DNA of 62,992 bases from an uncultured bacterium. GTDB taxonomy: Bacteria > Bacillota_I > Bacilli_A > RFN20 > CAG-826. Under the pieces are notes generated by a model. The model saw nothing but the letters and a program-made list of their open reading frames with translations. It made no database searches and was not told the origin of the DNA. The stretch's first letter is position 1. Every line of letters begins with the position of its first letter. Shown here piece by piece: positions 52,515-61,155 of the stretch. A program made the position numbers and the translations under genes. The stretch covers positions 1-62,992 of the forward strand of contig CASFSS010000004.1 of assembly GCA_949297445.1 (NCBI GenBank). Direction: 5' to 3'.

Positions 52515-55500
52515 TTACCTAGCGTAATATCCTATCAAAAGAACTATTCCGCAGATAATTAGGCAATTGAAAAGCCAATAAACAAAATTCCTAATGTTAA
52601 AATTCCGTTTCCAATGAATAGTTCTTAGCAAAAACGTCAATACAGTAAATACTAGTGGGTAAATAGCAAAATACTCGAATGGAAGATTAACAAAAATAGA
52701 ATTTGAAACAATTATACTTAGTGGGCTGGCATCAGGAAAAATTCCTAGTCGGCTTAAAATTAGCGGAATCCCTACCACCGTTATCGTAAAAAATAAGGCG
52801 GCAAAACCAAAACATATAAAAAATTTAGCTATATCTGTTCTCTTCTTGAAAAAATTGCGAGATTGAACAATTATGCAAATTGATGTAAACGGAATTAAAA
52901 ACACAACTAACAAATTAAATAAGTAAGAAACTGATGAATACCATACTGACGAATCAACATCTAGGTTAGCAGAGAAATATAGTAGATATAACATCAAATT
53001 TACAAAATAAGTAAAACCATACAAAACATCGCCTTCTTTAACGGTTTTAACGGATTTTTCAGCGTGCAATTTGCTGGCTTCCTCAATTTTTGTTTTGTAG
53101 TCATTCAAAACGGCATTAAAAGCATTTTTTAAATTGTCCTCTCCGTTATTAATTGTTGCCAAAAAGTTTAATGACTCTTTGGCATTAGATTCGAACAATG
53201 ATAAGTGCGCTTGTCGAATTGATTTAATTGTCGAAACCATTTCATTTTGATTATTTAAAAGCAATAATCTGAGGCTCATTATGTTGCTAGGAATATATTG
53301 AACATTTTCTTCGGAAGATTTAATTAAAATATTGTTATATAGTTCAACATCGTCACTATAATCGTCACCAATTAGCAAATCAAAATTTGTTCGTAAGTGC
53401 TTGTCGGCTTTTAATATGTTCCAATGCGTTCTATAATCGTCGATACCATTAGAGATCAATTCTTTTGAGAGTTGCATCGATAAATTATATTTTTTTAGCA
53501 TTAAAAGTTTTTCACTAAAATCTGTAACTTTATCATAAAAATAAGAATTATAAACATCTTCTTTTGTATACGCTTTTGCGTTCGGCAAAATCGATAAAAT
53601 TGAGGTAAACAAAAAATACGCGTTATTAACGTTTGTTTTGGAATATTTGATGCACATGTCAATCATTTGATTTATATAATTGTTTTGCTTATTTTTAATT
53701 TTGTAGCCACCGCTTAACATGTTTTCAATTGTTTCAATGATATAAGCGCATCGCTTTTTGCTTTTAAACAATGATGGAATGCGGGAATCGTCAGATATTT
53801 TGAAGCGTAAACACATCTTATTCCACAGTGCATCAGGATCTGCTTTAAATAATTCTAAAGCAAGGTTTTGATACCTTTCGCTTTCTTCAAAAAAGTATTT
53901 TTTACGGAAGGCTCTTGCGACACTATCGTAATAATTTATAACTCCTTTGGTACCAATTTGTGTTAAAACAGGGTAGATAGTTTTTGTTACATATTCAACG
54001 GCTGGGAGATGTTTTTTATTTACACAATTATCAATGTCATCAATCAATTTATTTATTATTAACTCTGTTAAATCCAACTCTGTTTTTGAATCAACATATT
54101 TCAATAATATGTTATACAAAGAGACACCGGCATTTAAAAATTGATTTATCGATGTTTTACACTGAGTTACTAAAATATTAAGTTTTTCGATTGCTACCGA
54201 TTCGGGAGCGTAACTGAAAAAATTAAAAAGCAGTTGAGATGCTTTTTCCTCGTCTATTAAGAATATATAATTTTTTAATGTTTCATCTAAAAAAGCTTGG
54301 TTATCACATAAGTAAAGATACCAATAAGCTAGATAGTTTTCTTCGTTTTGGGCGATAATAGAATTTAATGTTTTTCTTGCAGCATTAAAATATTCATTCG
54401 CCTTTCGCGCTTTAGAAATTGTCATAACGCCTTTTTCAATTGTTTGAAGGGCATTTGTTAACAAAATATCTTCACTTGGTTTAATGACAATTTTCTCTTT
54501 GCTGGCTCGAAAGCCAGTCTTTTCAATTTTTACTTCTGCGACGCTGATTGGTTTTACACTAACATTAACATCTTTTTCTTTAATGCTTGTTTTAATTCTT
54601 CTTTTAACATTATCTTTTAAAACTGAATTTAAATTTTTATAAAACGAAGGATCATAATTCAATGCTTGGAGTTTGGCTAATTTCGAAGGAAGGGATTCAA
54701 TTTTTATCTTATTTGATACAACGCTCACCATGGCGATATTGGAATTTTCTTCTTTTCGCTTTAAAAATCTAGTCCACTCATTTCTAACCCACGGGGCATT
54801 TATATAGTCAACATCGTCGGTACAAATTAATAAGAAAACACTAGCTGAATATAATGCATGATAGATAATTGGCTCATATTCACTGCCGGCCTTGCGCTTT
54901 AATGTTTCTTCGGAATAAAAGACACGGTATCCATTCTTTGATAAATAGTCATATATTTCACGAGCAATCTTGTCATCGGCTGTATAGCCTTTTTTGTCGA
55001 ACGTTTTGACTTTTAAAGAAATAAAAACATCATATGGTTCGTCATCGGAACACTTATCAAACGCTGCACTTCTTATTGCTTCAATTTGTGCTGCGCTTTC
55101 TTTGTAATTCTTTAAGGCTTCGCCTTTAGAATTAATGATTGCATTTTGATAATTTGCATTATTTAAACACGGATTTGGCGACAATCTATTAATAGTTGGT
55201 TTATTAAGCGTTACTCCGTCTTCATCGACATAAACTATTCCATAATCACAAAGAAATTTTTGAAAATAAATTTCTCCTAATACAGAATTGTTTTCTAACG
55301 CTTTTTTGTCTTTTAATAAACCATCAATTTCTTCTTCACACCTATCAAAATTTAAAGTGTTGCGCAATTCAATTATTTTTTCTAATTTCGCAATTAAATC
55401 GCCGTCATTAGAATCGAACTTTGGCAAAACAAAATCGTTATAACAGTGTTTGCATCGATAGACTCCTCTACCTAGCGATTCAAAAGGTCCTGGAGCACCA

Positions 55501-55523
55501 CATCTATTACATTTAAAATCCAT
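52515..55523 (-). CDS. Zinc-ribbon/TIR/multi-helix membrane protein
   Basis: A 1002-residue protein with an unusual build. Residues 4-30 are a zinc ribbon (CNRCG, then CKHC). A TIR domain follows at about 163-300, with YDVFISLKVKTFDKKG, the TADDKIAREIYDYL helix and NAPWVRNEWTRF, where the Glu near 249 matches the catalytic Glu of NAD+-cleaving TIRs. Residues 320-830 are helical, like a repeat solenoid (TPR-like). Residues 830-1002 hold about five to six membrane helices. It may deplete NAD+ when triggered or act as a scaffold that couples signal to membrane; both are inference. It ends the seven-gene operon with an SPFH protein, ESCRT-like subunits and two AAA ATPases, four bases from the BrxL-like gene. 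Confidence 0.8.
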   Translation of the reverse strand: MDFKCNRCGAPGPFESLGRGVYRCKHCYNDFVLPKFDSNDGDLIAKLEKIIELRNTLNFDRCEEEIDGLLKDKKALENNSVLGEIYFQKFLCDYGIVYVDEDGVTLNKPTINRLSPNPCLNNANYQNAIINSKGEALKNYKESAAQIEAIRSAAFDKCSDDEPYDVFISLKVKTFDKKGYTADDKIAREIYDYLSKNGYRVFYSEETLKRKAGSEYEPIIYHALYSASVFLLICTDDVDYINAPWVRNEWTRFLKRKEENSNIAMVSVVSNKIKIESLPSKLAKLQALNYDPSFYKNLNSVLKDNVKRRIKTSIKEKDVNVSVKPISVAEVKIEKTGFRASKEKIVIKPSEDILLTNALQTIEKGVMTISKARKANEYFNAARKTLNSIIAQNEENYLAYWYLYLCDNQAFLDETLKNYIFLIDEEKASQLLFNFFSYAPESVAIEKLNILVTQCKTSINQFLNAGVSLYNILLKYVDSKTELDLTELIINKLIDDIDNCVNKKHLPAVEYVTKTIYPVLTQIGTKGVINYYDSVARAFRKKYFFEESERYQNLALELFKADPDALWNKMCLRFKISDDSRIPSLFKSKKRCAYIIETIENMLSGGYKIKNKQNNYINQMIDMCIKYSKTNVNNAYFLFTSILSILPNAKAYTKEDVYNSYFYDKVTDFSEKLLMLKKYNLSMQLSKELISNGIDDYRTHWNILKADKHLRTNFDLLIGDDYSDDVELYNNILIKSSEENVQYIPSNIMSLRLLLLNNQNEMVSTIKSIRQAHLSLFESNAKESLNFLATINNGEDNLKNAFNAVLNDYKTKIEEASKLHAEKSVKTVKEGDVLYGFTYFVNLMLYLLYFSANLDVDSSVWYSSVSYLFNLLVVFLIPFTSICIIVQSRNFFKKRTDIAKFFICFGFAALFFTITVVGIPLILSRLGIFPDASPLSIIVSNSIFVNLPFEYFAIYPLVFTVLTFLLRTIHWKRNFNIRNFVYWLFNCLIICGIVLLIGYYAR

Positions 55524-55526
55524 ATC

Positions 55527-56951
55527 TTATTCTCCTTTGATTTTAAAAATTGGCATTTGAACTTTTTTATATTCTGTATCCAAAATTTGTAATTGATTTT
55601 TTATATCTTGTCGCATCATAACCGCGCGATTTAGACAATATGTTCGGAAAGCATTTATATCGACATCTTCAACACGACGGTAATGAGGGAACAATAATTT
55701 TAAATACGCTGTTGCAATCTTTTTTACTGCAGAGATGTCGCGCGTGTCACCATCTATTTCGCCAAGCAAATCATCGACAAGTTTACTATAAGTTGCATCA
55801 TCTCTTAATAAATGCAATATCTCGGTGAAATATTCACTATTCATCGATAAATCATTTACTTTCATTGATTCAGTCATACGAGGAATATCCCACCCTCTTA
55901 TAAATCCATGAACACGATCCAACAAGGCCGAATCCTGAAATAAAGAGGAAAGCTCTTGTACCATATTCTTGGTAGTATCCATGTTTTCTTGCTTGATATT
56001 TCCAAGAAAAACCAATCCAGCAGACGAGATATTCTTTTTATTTCCTACCGCGAATTCTCCATTCTCTAAATAACCTTTTAAGGCACCTTGTATTTCACTC
56101 AATTCGTTAAATTTAATTGTACCGATTTCATCGAGCGCTACGACATCATAACAACCAAGCAAGCCTATTGCGTGATTTTTCATGTCATAAAATAATTTTG
56201 CTCTAGTAACGATGCCACCAGAATTTAGCCAAACATATTTGGAAAGGCGAGAATAAACATACGACTTTCCCGTTCCCTTAGGGGCTAATTCAATGAGATT
56301 TACTCGCTTTTCGGCAAATGGCAAAAGACGAGAAATCATACAAAGACGTTCTTCGTCGCTTTTAAATGCTTCCGAATTATAATCCATTGCGCCTAAAATC
56401 AACGCTTCCCATTCGCTTAATGTAAAATGCTTTCTGGCTTCTATAAAATAATTAACATCTATGCGATATGGGCGGAAGGGAACAAACTTTTCCATATATA
56501 TTTTTCTTTGTTTGTTCAGCTGCAAGGTATTAATGGAAATAACTCCCCAGAAATCTCCATCTAGAAAAACATTTTCGCTTTTTATTGCTTGCCACGCATC
56601 ATCGCTAACAAGCGTTTGAGTAAAATCCACATCTAAATCTGGAAGCGCGAAGCAAACATAAGCCGCTTTCAAATTTATATTTATTTTAATTCTCGCTAAA
56701 AAAGTTTCCGTTTTGTTAGCCAAAACAATTTTATCTAAAATCAAGGGCCACGTTTCTTTGGTTGGTATTAATTGTTTTACTTTCTCGGCAATTAGTGAAG
56801 AATCGTAACTGCCATCTTGGTTTGAGTATCTTCTAATAAAATAATCACGAATATAACAAGGCAATGCTAGATGCGAAAAAAGGTTAGATGCTTGTTTTTT
56901 ATATAGCGACATTTCAGGAAAAAAAGTGAGCAGTTTATCTTTAATATCCAT
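55527..56951 (-). CDS. BrxL-like AAA ATPase without Lon protease domain
   Basis: A 474-residue AAA ATPase similar to the BREX system protein BrxL. The Walker A loop APKGTGKSYVYSRL lies near residue 221. The GGIVTRAKLFYDM segment, the CYDVVALDEIGTIKF Walker B region near 265, and NGEFAVGNKKNISSAGLVFL and DRVHGFIRGWDIP later in the chain match BrxL closely, as does FVPFRPYRIDVN upstream of the ATPase core. Typical BrxL continues with a Lon-like protease domain; here the chain stops at 474 residues and that domain is absent. No other BREX gene (pglX, pglZ, brxC) is present in the window. It lies between the MIT-AAA gene, two bases away, and the TIR gene. A role as a DNA or protein remodeller is possible. 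Confidence 0.8.
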   Translation of the reverse strand: MDIKDKLLTFFPEMSLYKKQASNLFSHLALPCYIRDYFIRRYSNQDGSYDSSLIAEKVKQLIPTKETWPLILDKIVLANKTETFLARIKININLKAAYVCFALPDLDVDFTQTLVSDDAWQAIKSENVFLDGDFWGVISINTLQLNKQRKIYMEKFVPFRPYRIDVNYFIEARKHFTLSEWEALILGAMDYNSEAFKSDEERLCMISRLLPFAEKRVNLIELAPKGTGKSYVYSRLSKYVWLNSGGIVTRAKLFYDMKNHAIGLLGCYDVVALDEIGTIKFNELSEIQGALKGYLENGEFAVGNKKNISSAGLVFLGNIKQENMDTTKNMVQELSSLFQDSALLDRVHGFIRGWDIPRMTESMKVNDLSMNSEYFTEILHLLRDDATYSKLVDDLLGEIDGDTRDISAVKKIATAYLKLLFPHYRRVEDVDINAFRTYCLNRAVMMRQDIKNQLQILDTEYKKVQMPIFKIKGE

Positions 56952-56953
56952 AA

Positions 56954-58396
56954 TTAAATCCCCAAATCATTGTCTTCAATCGGCGCTTGAACATTTATTG
57001 AAAAAGTTCCAACTAATTTGTTATCAAATACTTTTACTAAGTATTTTCCACTCTTTTCTAAGATAAATTCATTGCTCGTATAATTCTTTATATTTTTTGT
57101 CGTCGCAACTTTTTGGTTATTTACTTCTATATAAATTGATTGGTGTTCGCCGCTCAAATAGAATTCAACGGAATATTTATTGTTTGGATTAAGCATCAAA
57201 TTGGAATCTTTAACGATTATTTCTTCCTGCTGATCGTTATTCAAATCAACTGTTTTTGTTTCATTCATACCGATGTTCAAACCGGCATATTTTTCAAAAC
57301 GAGCAATATCAACAGTATTAATATTTCGTTTTATAAAAGCTATTTCATTGAAAAAATCTTTTCTTTCAATATTAACAACGTTATTTGTAGTAAAAGATTC
57401 CACCAGCGCTCGTTGTTTAGCACGGTCACATAAAGAAAATAAATCGGCGCCAGAAAAAGATTCAGTCTCTTTTGCTAATTCATCGATGTCCACATTTGAA
57501 TCAAGGGGCAAATCGGCTAAATATTTTTTTAATATTTCAACTCGGTCATTAAAATTCGGTAGCGGAATATATATCTTGCTCGAAAATCGTCCGCTTCGCA
57601 TGGCGGCAGAATCAATGTCCCATGGTTTATTTGTTGAACCCAAAATGAGCAAATTAGGATTTTTGCCAACAAAACCATCAATTTGCTGCAAAAATTCGTT
57701 CACACGTCGATCATTATGAATATCTTGCCCGCGCCCGGCAAACAATGTGTCCATTTCGTCTATAAAAATAATTGCACGATCATCTTTGCGAGCAGTTTCA
57801 AATAAGGAAGCGATATTTTTTTCTGATTCCCCGACCCATTTAGAAACAATGTCAGAAGAGCGGACTAAATAAAATTTTGCTTTAACTTCGTGAGCGACAG
57901 CCCTTGCAAGCATTGTTTTACCAGTGCCAGGAGGACCATATAATAAAACACCACCGCCGCTTTCTTTCCGATAAAGTTTATATTTATCTGGGTGGATAAC
58001 CGGATAAATCATTGCTATTTTTATTTCTTCTTTAGCGTCTTCTAATCCAATTACATCATCAAATGAAACGTTGGGAATTTCGACGCTATGCCACATTTTT
58101 TCATCCGAATCAGTGGAACTAACTGATTTAAATGTGTTAAATTTGCCTTCAGTGCTTGGACGAACATTTTGCTTTGTAACCTCTAAATTATCGGCGTACT
58201 CAATTAAACGATTGGCCTTATCTTGTCTAGTTTGTTTGAGCTCTGGTGTTGAAAGTTTGCTAGCAAGAAGAAGCTGTTTAGCTGCTAGATAATAATTTCT
58301 TTTGGCCAAATCAATTTTAGCGCTAGCCTCATATTTCTTTGCTAACGAAAAATAGCGGTCAAATTTCTCCATCAAAAAAGATAAATTATTATCCAT
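56954..58396 (-). CDS. MIT-like/AAA ATPase of the Vps4/spastin type
   Basis: A 480-residue AAA ATPase. Residues 8-75 read like an MIT three-helix bundle (AKIDLAKRNYYLAAKQLLLA, then TRQDKANRLIEYADNL), the module by which eukaryotic Vps4 grips ESCRT-III tails. A linker leads to the ATPase core, with VSFDDVIGLEDAKEEIK, Walker A YGPPGTGKTML near 153, SDIVSKWVGESEKNIASLF as in Vps4/katanin, Walker B IIFIDEMDTL near 210 and the arginine finger region MRSGRFSSKIYI. The last 100 residues are a beta-sheet domain (NNKYSVEFYLSGEHQSIYIE) not present in Vps4. It probably disassembles polymers of the two coiled-coil neighbours. It overlaps the preceding gene by eight bases. Confidence 0.82.
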   Translation of the reverse strand: MDNNLSFLMEKFDRYFSLAKKYEASAKIDLAKRNYYLAAKQLLLASKLSTPELKQTRQDKANRLIEYADNLEVTKQNVRPSTEGKFNTFKSVSSTDSDEKMWHSVEIPNVSFDDVIGLEDAKEEIKIAMIYPVIHPDKYKLYRKESGGGVLLYGPPGTGKTMLARAVAHEVKAKFYLVRSSDIVSKWVGESEKNIASLFETARKDDRAIIFIDEMDTLFAGRGQDIHNDRRVNEFLQQIDGFVGKNPNLLILGSTNKPWDIDSAAMRSGRFSSKIYIPLPNFNDRVEILKKYLADLPLDSNVDIDELAKETESFSGADLFSLCDRAKQRALVESFTTNNVVNIERKDFFNEIAFIKRNINTVDIARFEKYAGLNIGMNETKTVDLNNDQQEEIIVKDSNLMLNPNNKYSVEFYLSGEHQSIYIEVNNQKVATTKNIKNYTSNEFILEKSGKYLVKVFDNKLVGTFSINVQAPIEDNDLGI

Positions 58397-58976
58397 TTTT
58401 TTCGTTCCTAATCTTGCCGTCTAAGGTTTGTAAAATATTATCTAAATCATCAGATTTTTCGTCTAAATTAATTTCTTCATCAATCAATGACATAATTTCT
58501 TCATTAGATACGTCGGGCGTTTCCCCAATCGAAGAGAAAGAATCTTTTGAATCTTCTAAAAACAATTCAACTCGTTCTTTTTGTTTTTCGGTCGACATCA
58601 TGGCAAGACCAAATTGCTTTGCAACTTTGCTAAATTGTCGATCGTCTGTCAATTTAACCATGTCTTTTGATAATGTCTTCATTCCTTCAAGAAATTCTGA
58701 GGTTGTTTTTAGCATATCCTTTAGCGAAATCATTATTTCAAAATTAATTTTCATTTCGCGAATTTTCTTCTCTTGCGCCATCGCGCTTTTTAAGGCTGAA
58801 ATAGCCAAATTAAGTTCATTTGGCAAACCATGTTTTTTTGCTTCTTTGGCTTTTTCAATGTAGATGTTTTTTTGTTCTTGCAACACTTTTAACTGTTTGC
58901 CCATTTCATTGACAGTCTTTTTAAGCGTAATCTTCTTTTCAAATTCTTTTGTTTCTTTGCTTTTAAATATTTGCAT
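58389..58976 (-). CDS. ESCRT-III/PspA-like coiled-coil protein with MIM-like tail
   Basis: A 195-residue charged helical protein. It starts MQIFKSKETKEFEKKITLKK, then long helices (LNLAISALKSAMAQEKKIRE and EFLEGMKTLSKDMVKLTDDR), and an acidic C-terminal region with NEEIMSLIDEEINLDEKSDD. The order of basic helix hairpin, hinge and acidic tail follows Snf7/ESCRT-III proteins. The end DDLDNILQTLDGK has the LxxxLxxL spacing of the MIM1 motif that MIT domains bind. The partner gene next to it encodes an MIT-like AAA protein. The start was set at 58976, where GAGG lies eight bases upstream; the longer frame to 58997 would overlap the neighbour by 35 bases. Resemblance is by eye; profile searches are needed. 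Confidence 0.65.
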   Translation of the reverse strand: MQIFKSKETKEFEKKITLKKTVNEMGKQLKVLQEQKNIYIEKAKEAKKHGLPNELNLAISALKSAMAQEKKIREMKINFEIMISLKDMLKTTSEFLEGMKTLSKDMVKLTDDRQFSKVAKQFGLAMMSTEKQKERVELFLEDSKDSFSSIGETPDVSNEEIMSLIDEEINLDEKSDDLDNILQTLDGKIRNEKNG

Positions 58977-59550
58977 TTTTTTCGCCCTCTTCGCCAAATT
59001 GTTCTTCGTTTAAATCCTCGCCTTCTTCAAACATAGCAAGTAGTTGATCATCATTTTTATTTATTCCGTATATTCTCTCGTCAGGCGAGTATGAATCTTT
59101 TATTTGATTAAAGATATCATCTGCGCTGGTCATGATTTCTTCGCTCTTAATCCTAGTTTTCAAAATTTTATTCAAAAACTGAGCTAAATTCTTTTGGTCT
59201 CCCAACAACTCTTGAAGCGAAACACCGCTGGCCGAAGTGACGAATTCTTTATCTTCCATTGCATCTTTAAGTTGCTTTAAAAGTTGGGTGTTATACATAA
59301 TATAAAGACTTCGTTGCAATAGATTTTGTTGATCACTTTTTAAAGCATCAATTTTTTTAGCGTACAATAAACGCAACTGACGATTGGTCTCTTTCTTTCC
59401 CTTTTCAAACAATTCTTTTTCTTCGTTGCTTTTGCTGACAATTTCTTCTTCAAGCGACTTTAATCGGCTATCTAAACTAAGCAAAGCGTCCAATACTTCT
59501 TCTCGACGCAAAGTTTTAAATTTATTTTTCTTAAATGGCCAAAATGACAT
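58963..59550 (-). CDS. Second ESCRT-III/PspA-like coiled-coil protein
   Basis: A 195-residue helical protein of similar size and order to its neighbour. It begins MSFWPFKKNKFKTLRREEVL, a basic start like those of Snf7 and PspA, followed by long heptad-rich helices (LDSRLKSLEEEIVSKSNEEK and RQLRLLYAKKIDALKSDQQN), a hinge region with ASGVSLQELLGDQ, and an acidic end (LLAMFEEGEDLNEEQFGEEG). It may co-polymerise with the other coiled-coil protein on membranes. A clear MIM1 motif was not seen here. The end overlaps the next gene by 14 bases and the start follows AGGT, nine bases after the small helical gene. Confidence 0.6.
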   Translation of the reverse strand: MSFWPFKKNKFKTLRREEVLDALLSLDSRLKSLEEEIVSKSNEEKELFEKGKKETNRQLRLLYAKKIDALKSDQQNLLQRSLYIMYNTQLLKQLKDAMEDKEFVTSASGVSLQELLGDQKNLAQFLNKILKTRIKSEEIMTSADDIFNQIKDSYSPDERIYGINKNDDQLLAMFEEGEDLNEEQFGEEGEKNANI

Positions 59551-59558
59551 AAAAGTAC

Positions 59559-59900
59559 CTAGAATTCTTTTCTTAATTGTTTTCTTCTGGCTATTTGCAT
59601 GCGCAGTTCATCACACAAATTAGTAATTTTTTTATTGTCTAAATCGTTATCTTTAATCGCCTTATTTGCCGCTAGCAATAAGTCATCTAAAGATGATTGA
59701 ATTTTATTGTCGAGTTTGCTGCTTCCAGCAACGGGAACAAAATATTTAATAGTTTCGCCAAAAGATAAAAGCACTTGTTTTATTTCGGCGTTTTTATCGC
59801 CAAGCACATTTAAAATTACATCAATCGTCGATAGCATTGAGTCAATGCGGTTTTTTGCATCGACTTCTTTGTCATATTCTGTCTTTCTACTAAAAATCAT
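59559..59900 (-). CDS. Small helical accessory protein
   Basis: A 113-residue protein with a basic N-terminus (MIFSRKTEYDKEVDAKNRID) and two or three amphipathic helices (SMLSTIDVILNVLGDKNAEI, SSLDDLLLAANKAIKDNDLD, ITNLCDELRMQIARRKQLRK). No family is recognised. The position between an SPFH gene and the coiled-coil genes, within tight spacing (9 and 14 bases), indicates a dedicated subunit. The two-helix build with a charged end could be a capping or adaptor piece in an ESCRT-III-like filament. GAGGG before the ATG serves as the Shine-Dalgarno. Confidence 0.65.
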   Translation of the reverse strand: MIFSRKTEYDKEVDAKNRIDSMLSTIDVILNVLGDKNAEIKQVLLSFGETIKYFVPVAGSSKLDNKIQSSLDDLLLAANKAIKDNDLDNKKITNLCDELRMQIARRKQLRKEF

Positions 59901-59914
59901 TTTTAATCCCTCGC

Positions 59915-61045
59915 TTATTGAACTTTATGGCCACAATACGGACAAAACGTTACATCGGCAGGCAATTCTTTGTGACAATTTGGACACGTAGTAGTTGCAT
60001 ATTTTTCTAGTTTCCCACCGTCTCTAGGACAAAATTGAATATCGCCCACATATTTTGCCTTACAAATAGGACAAATCTTCTTTTCTCCTTTTGCGACAGC
60101 TTTTTTTGCCTGTTTAGCGGTTGCTTTTGGTTGACCGCCATCAGTCGGCCAGCCCAATATTTTCAGCACTTCAAAATATTTGTCGCGATCTTGGCTCTCT
60201 AGTTGACGCAAAATTTTATTGCGCTCAAATGCCTTATCGGATAAACGCTCAAGTTCCGCCGCAATCTCCTTAGCATCTTTTTTATCTTCACGCTTTTTAT
60301 TGATGCTATGTCTTCTTTGCTCAAGCATATCAATCTCTTCATTCAATGGGGAAATATTCCCAACAACAAACGAGCATATTTCTAGTCCGTAATCCTCGGC
60401 GAAAATTTTTGATAAACTTTCTTTTATCGATGCGGCAATTTCTAACTTGTACATGCTAATTTCATCGAATGATATATGATTCTCTTTGATGGTTTTGTAC
60501 ACGACAGGTTCAGCTTCTGAAACAAGGCGACCGAGCAATCTATTTTGCAAATCACTAATTGTAAAGTTTTTGTCTGAACCGACTAATTCGGCATAAAATT
60601 TGCGCGGATTAGAAACTCGAACTTCAAATTCTCCATAAGCCCGAATATGAATGAGTAAATCGGTTAATTCGTCACGAAAACTAAATGGGTCGGGCGTACC
60701 CCAATAAACGCGTAGTCTAGCAGTTTTACTAATAAAGACTAAATCAACACTAACAGCACCTACTTTTTGGGTTACAAGACCGAATAACTTTTTCTTTTGC
60801 TCAAAAATAGGATAACGTCCACCATGCAATTCATCCATAAACATACCATCTTTTACATAAATTACTGTATGTGTTTCTGGAACTATAATTTCTGCATTTG
60901 GGTTCAAAACATCAGCTTGAAATCTCCAAAATAGCGCGTTATTATCGCCTTCAAATTTAATATATCTTAAATTCTTAGCGCTTTTTTCGGAAATTTGTTC
61001 AATTTCATCTGAACCATTTTCCAATTTTGTTACCTTTTTACTCAT
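59915..61045 (-). CDS. SPFH/Band-7 protein with two C-terminal zinc ribbons
   Basis: A 376-residue protein of the SPFH (stomatin/flotillin-like) superfamily with the YdjI-type build, known in Bacillus as the partner that recruits PspA to membranes. The SPFH domain covers about 45-240 (AEIIVPETHTVIYVKDG, then GTPDPFSFRDELTDLLIHIR). A coiled-coil with QRRHSINKKREDKKDAKEIA follows to about 310. Two zinc ribbons close the chain (CPICKAKYVGDIQFCPRDG and CPNCHKELPADVTFCPYCG). There is no membrane helix, so it may sit on membranes by its SPFH domain. It heads the operon, directly behind the promoter with the C tract. AAAGGAGG lies upstream of the ATG. Confidence 0.87.
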   Translation of the reverse strand: MSKKVTKLENGSDEIEQISEKSAKNLRYIKFEGDNNALFWRFQADVLNPNAEIIVPETHTVIYVKDGMFMDELHGGRYPIFEQKKKLFGLVTQKVGAVSVDLVFISKTARLRVYWGTPDPFSFRDELTDLLIHIRAYGEFEVRVSNPRKFYAELVGSDKNFTISDLQNRLLGRLVSEAEPVVYKTIKENHISFDEISMYKLEIAASIKESLSKIFAEDYGLEICSFVVGNISPLNEEIDMLEQRRHSINKKREDKKDAKEIAAELERLSDKAFERNKILRQLESQDRDKYFEVLKILGWPTDGGQPKATAKQAKKAVAKGEKKICPICKAKYVGDIQFCPRDGGKLEKYATTTCPNCHKELPADVTFCPYCGHKVQ

Positions 61046-61155
61046 TACAATTTTCCTCCTTTTTAATTTGTAAAAATTTTTATGTGAAATTTAATTTTTT
61101 AGCAGATATTAAGGGTTATTTTTAATAAAAAATCAGTGTTGTATTTTTCATAAAA

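Noticed and set aside
55527-56951. A BREX phage-defence locus
   Set aside because: Only a BrxL-like ATPase core is present; pglX, pglZ, brxA, brxB and brxC are missing and the Lon-like domain is absent.
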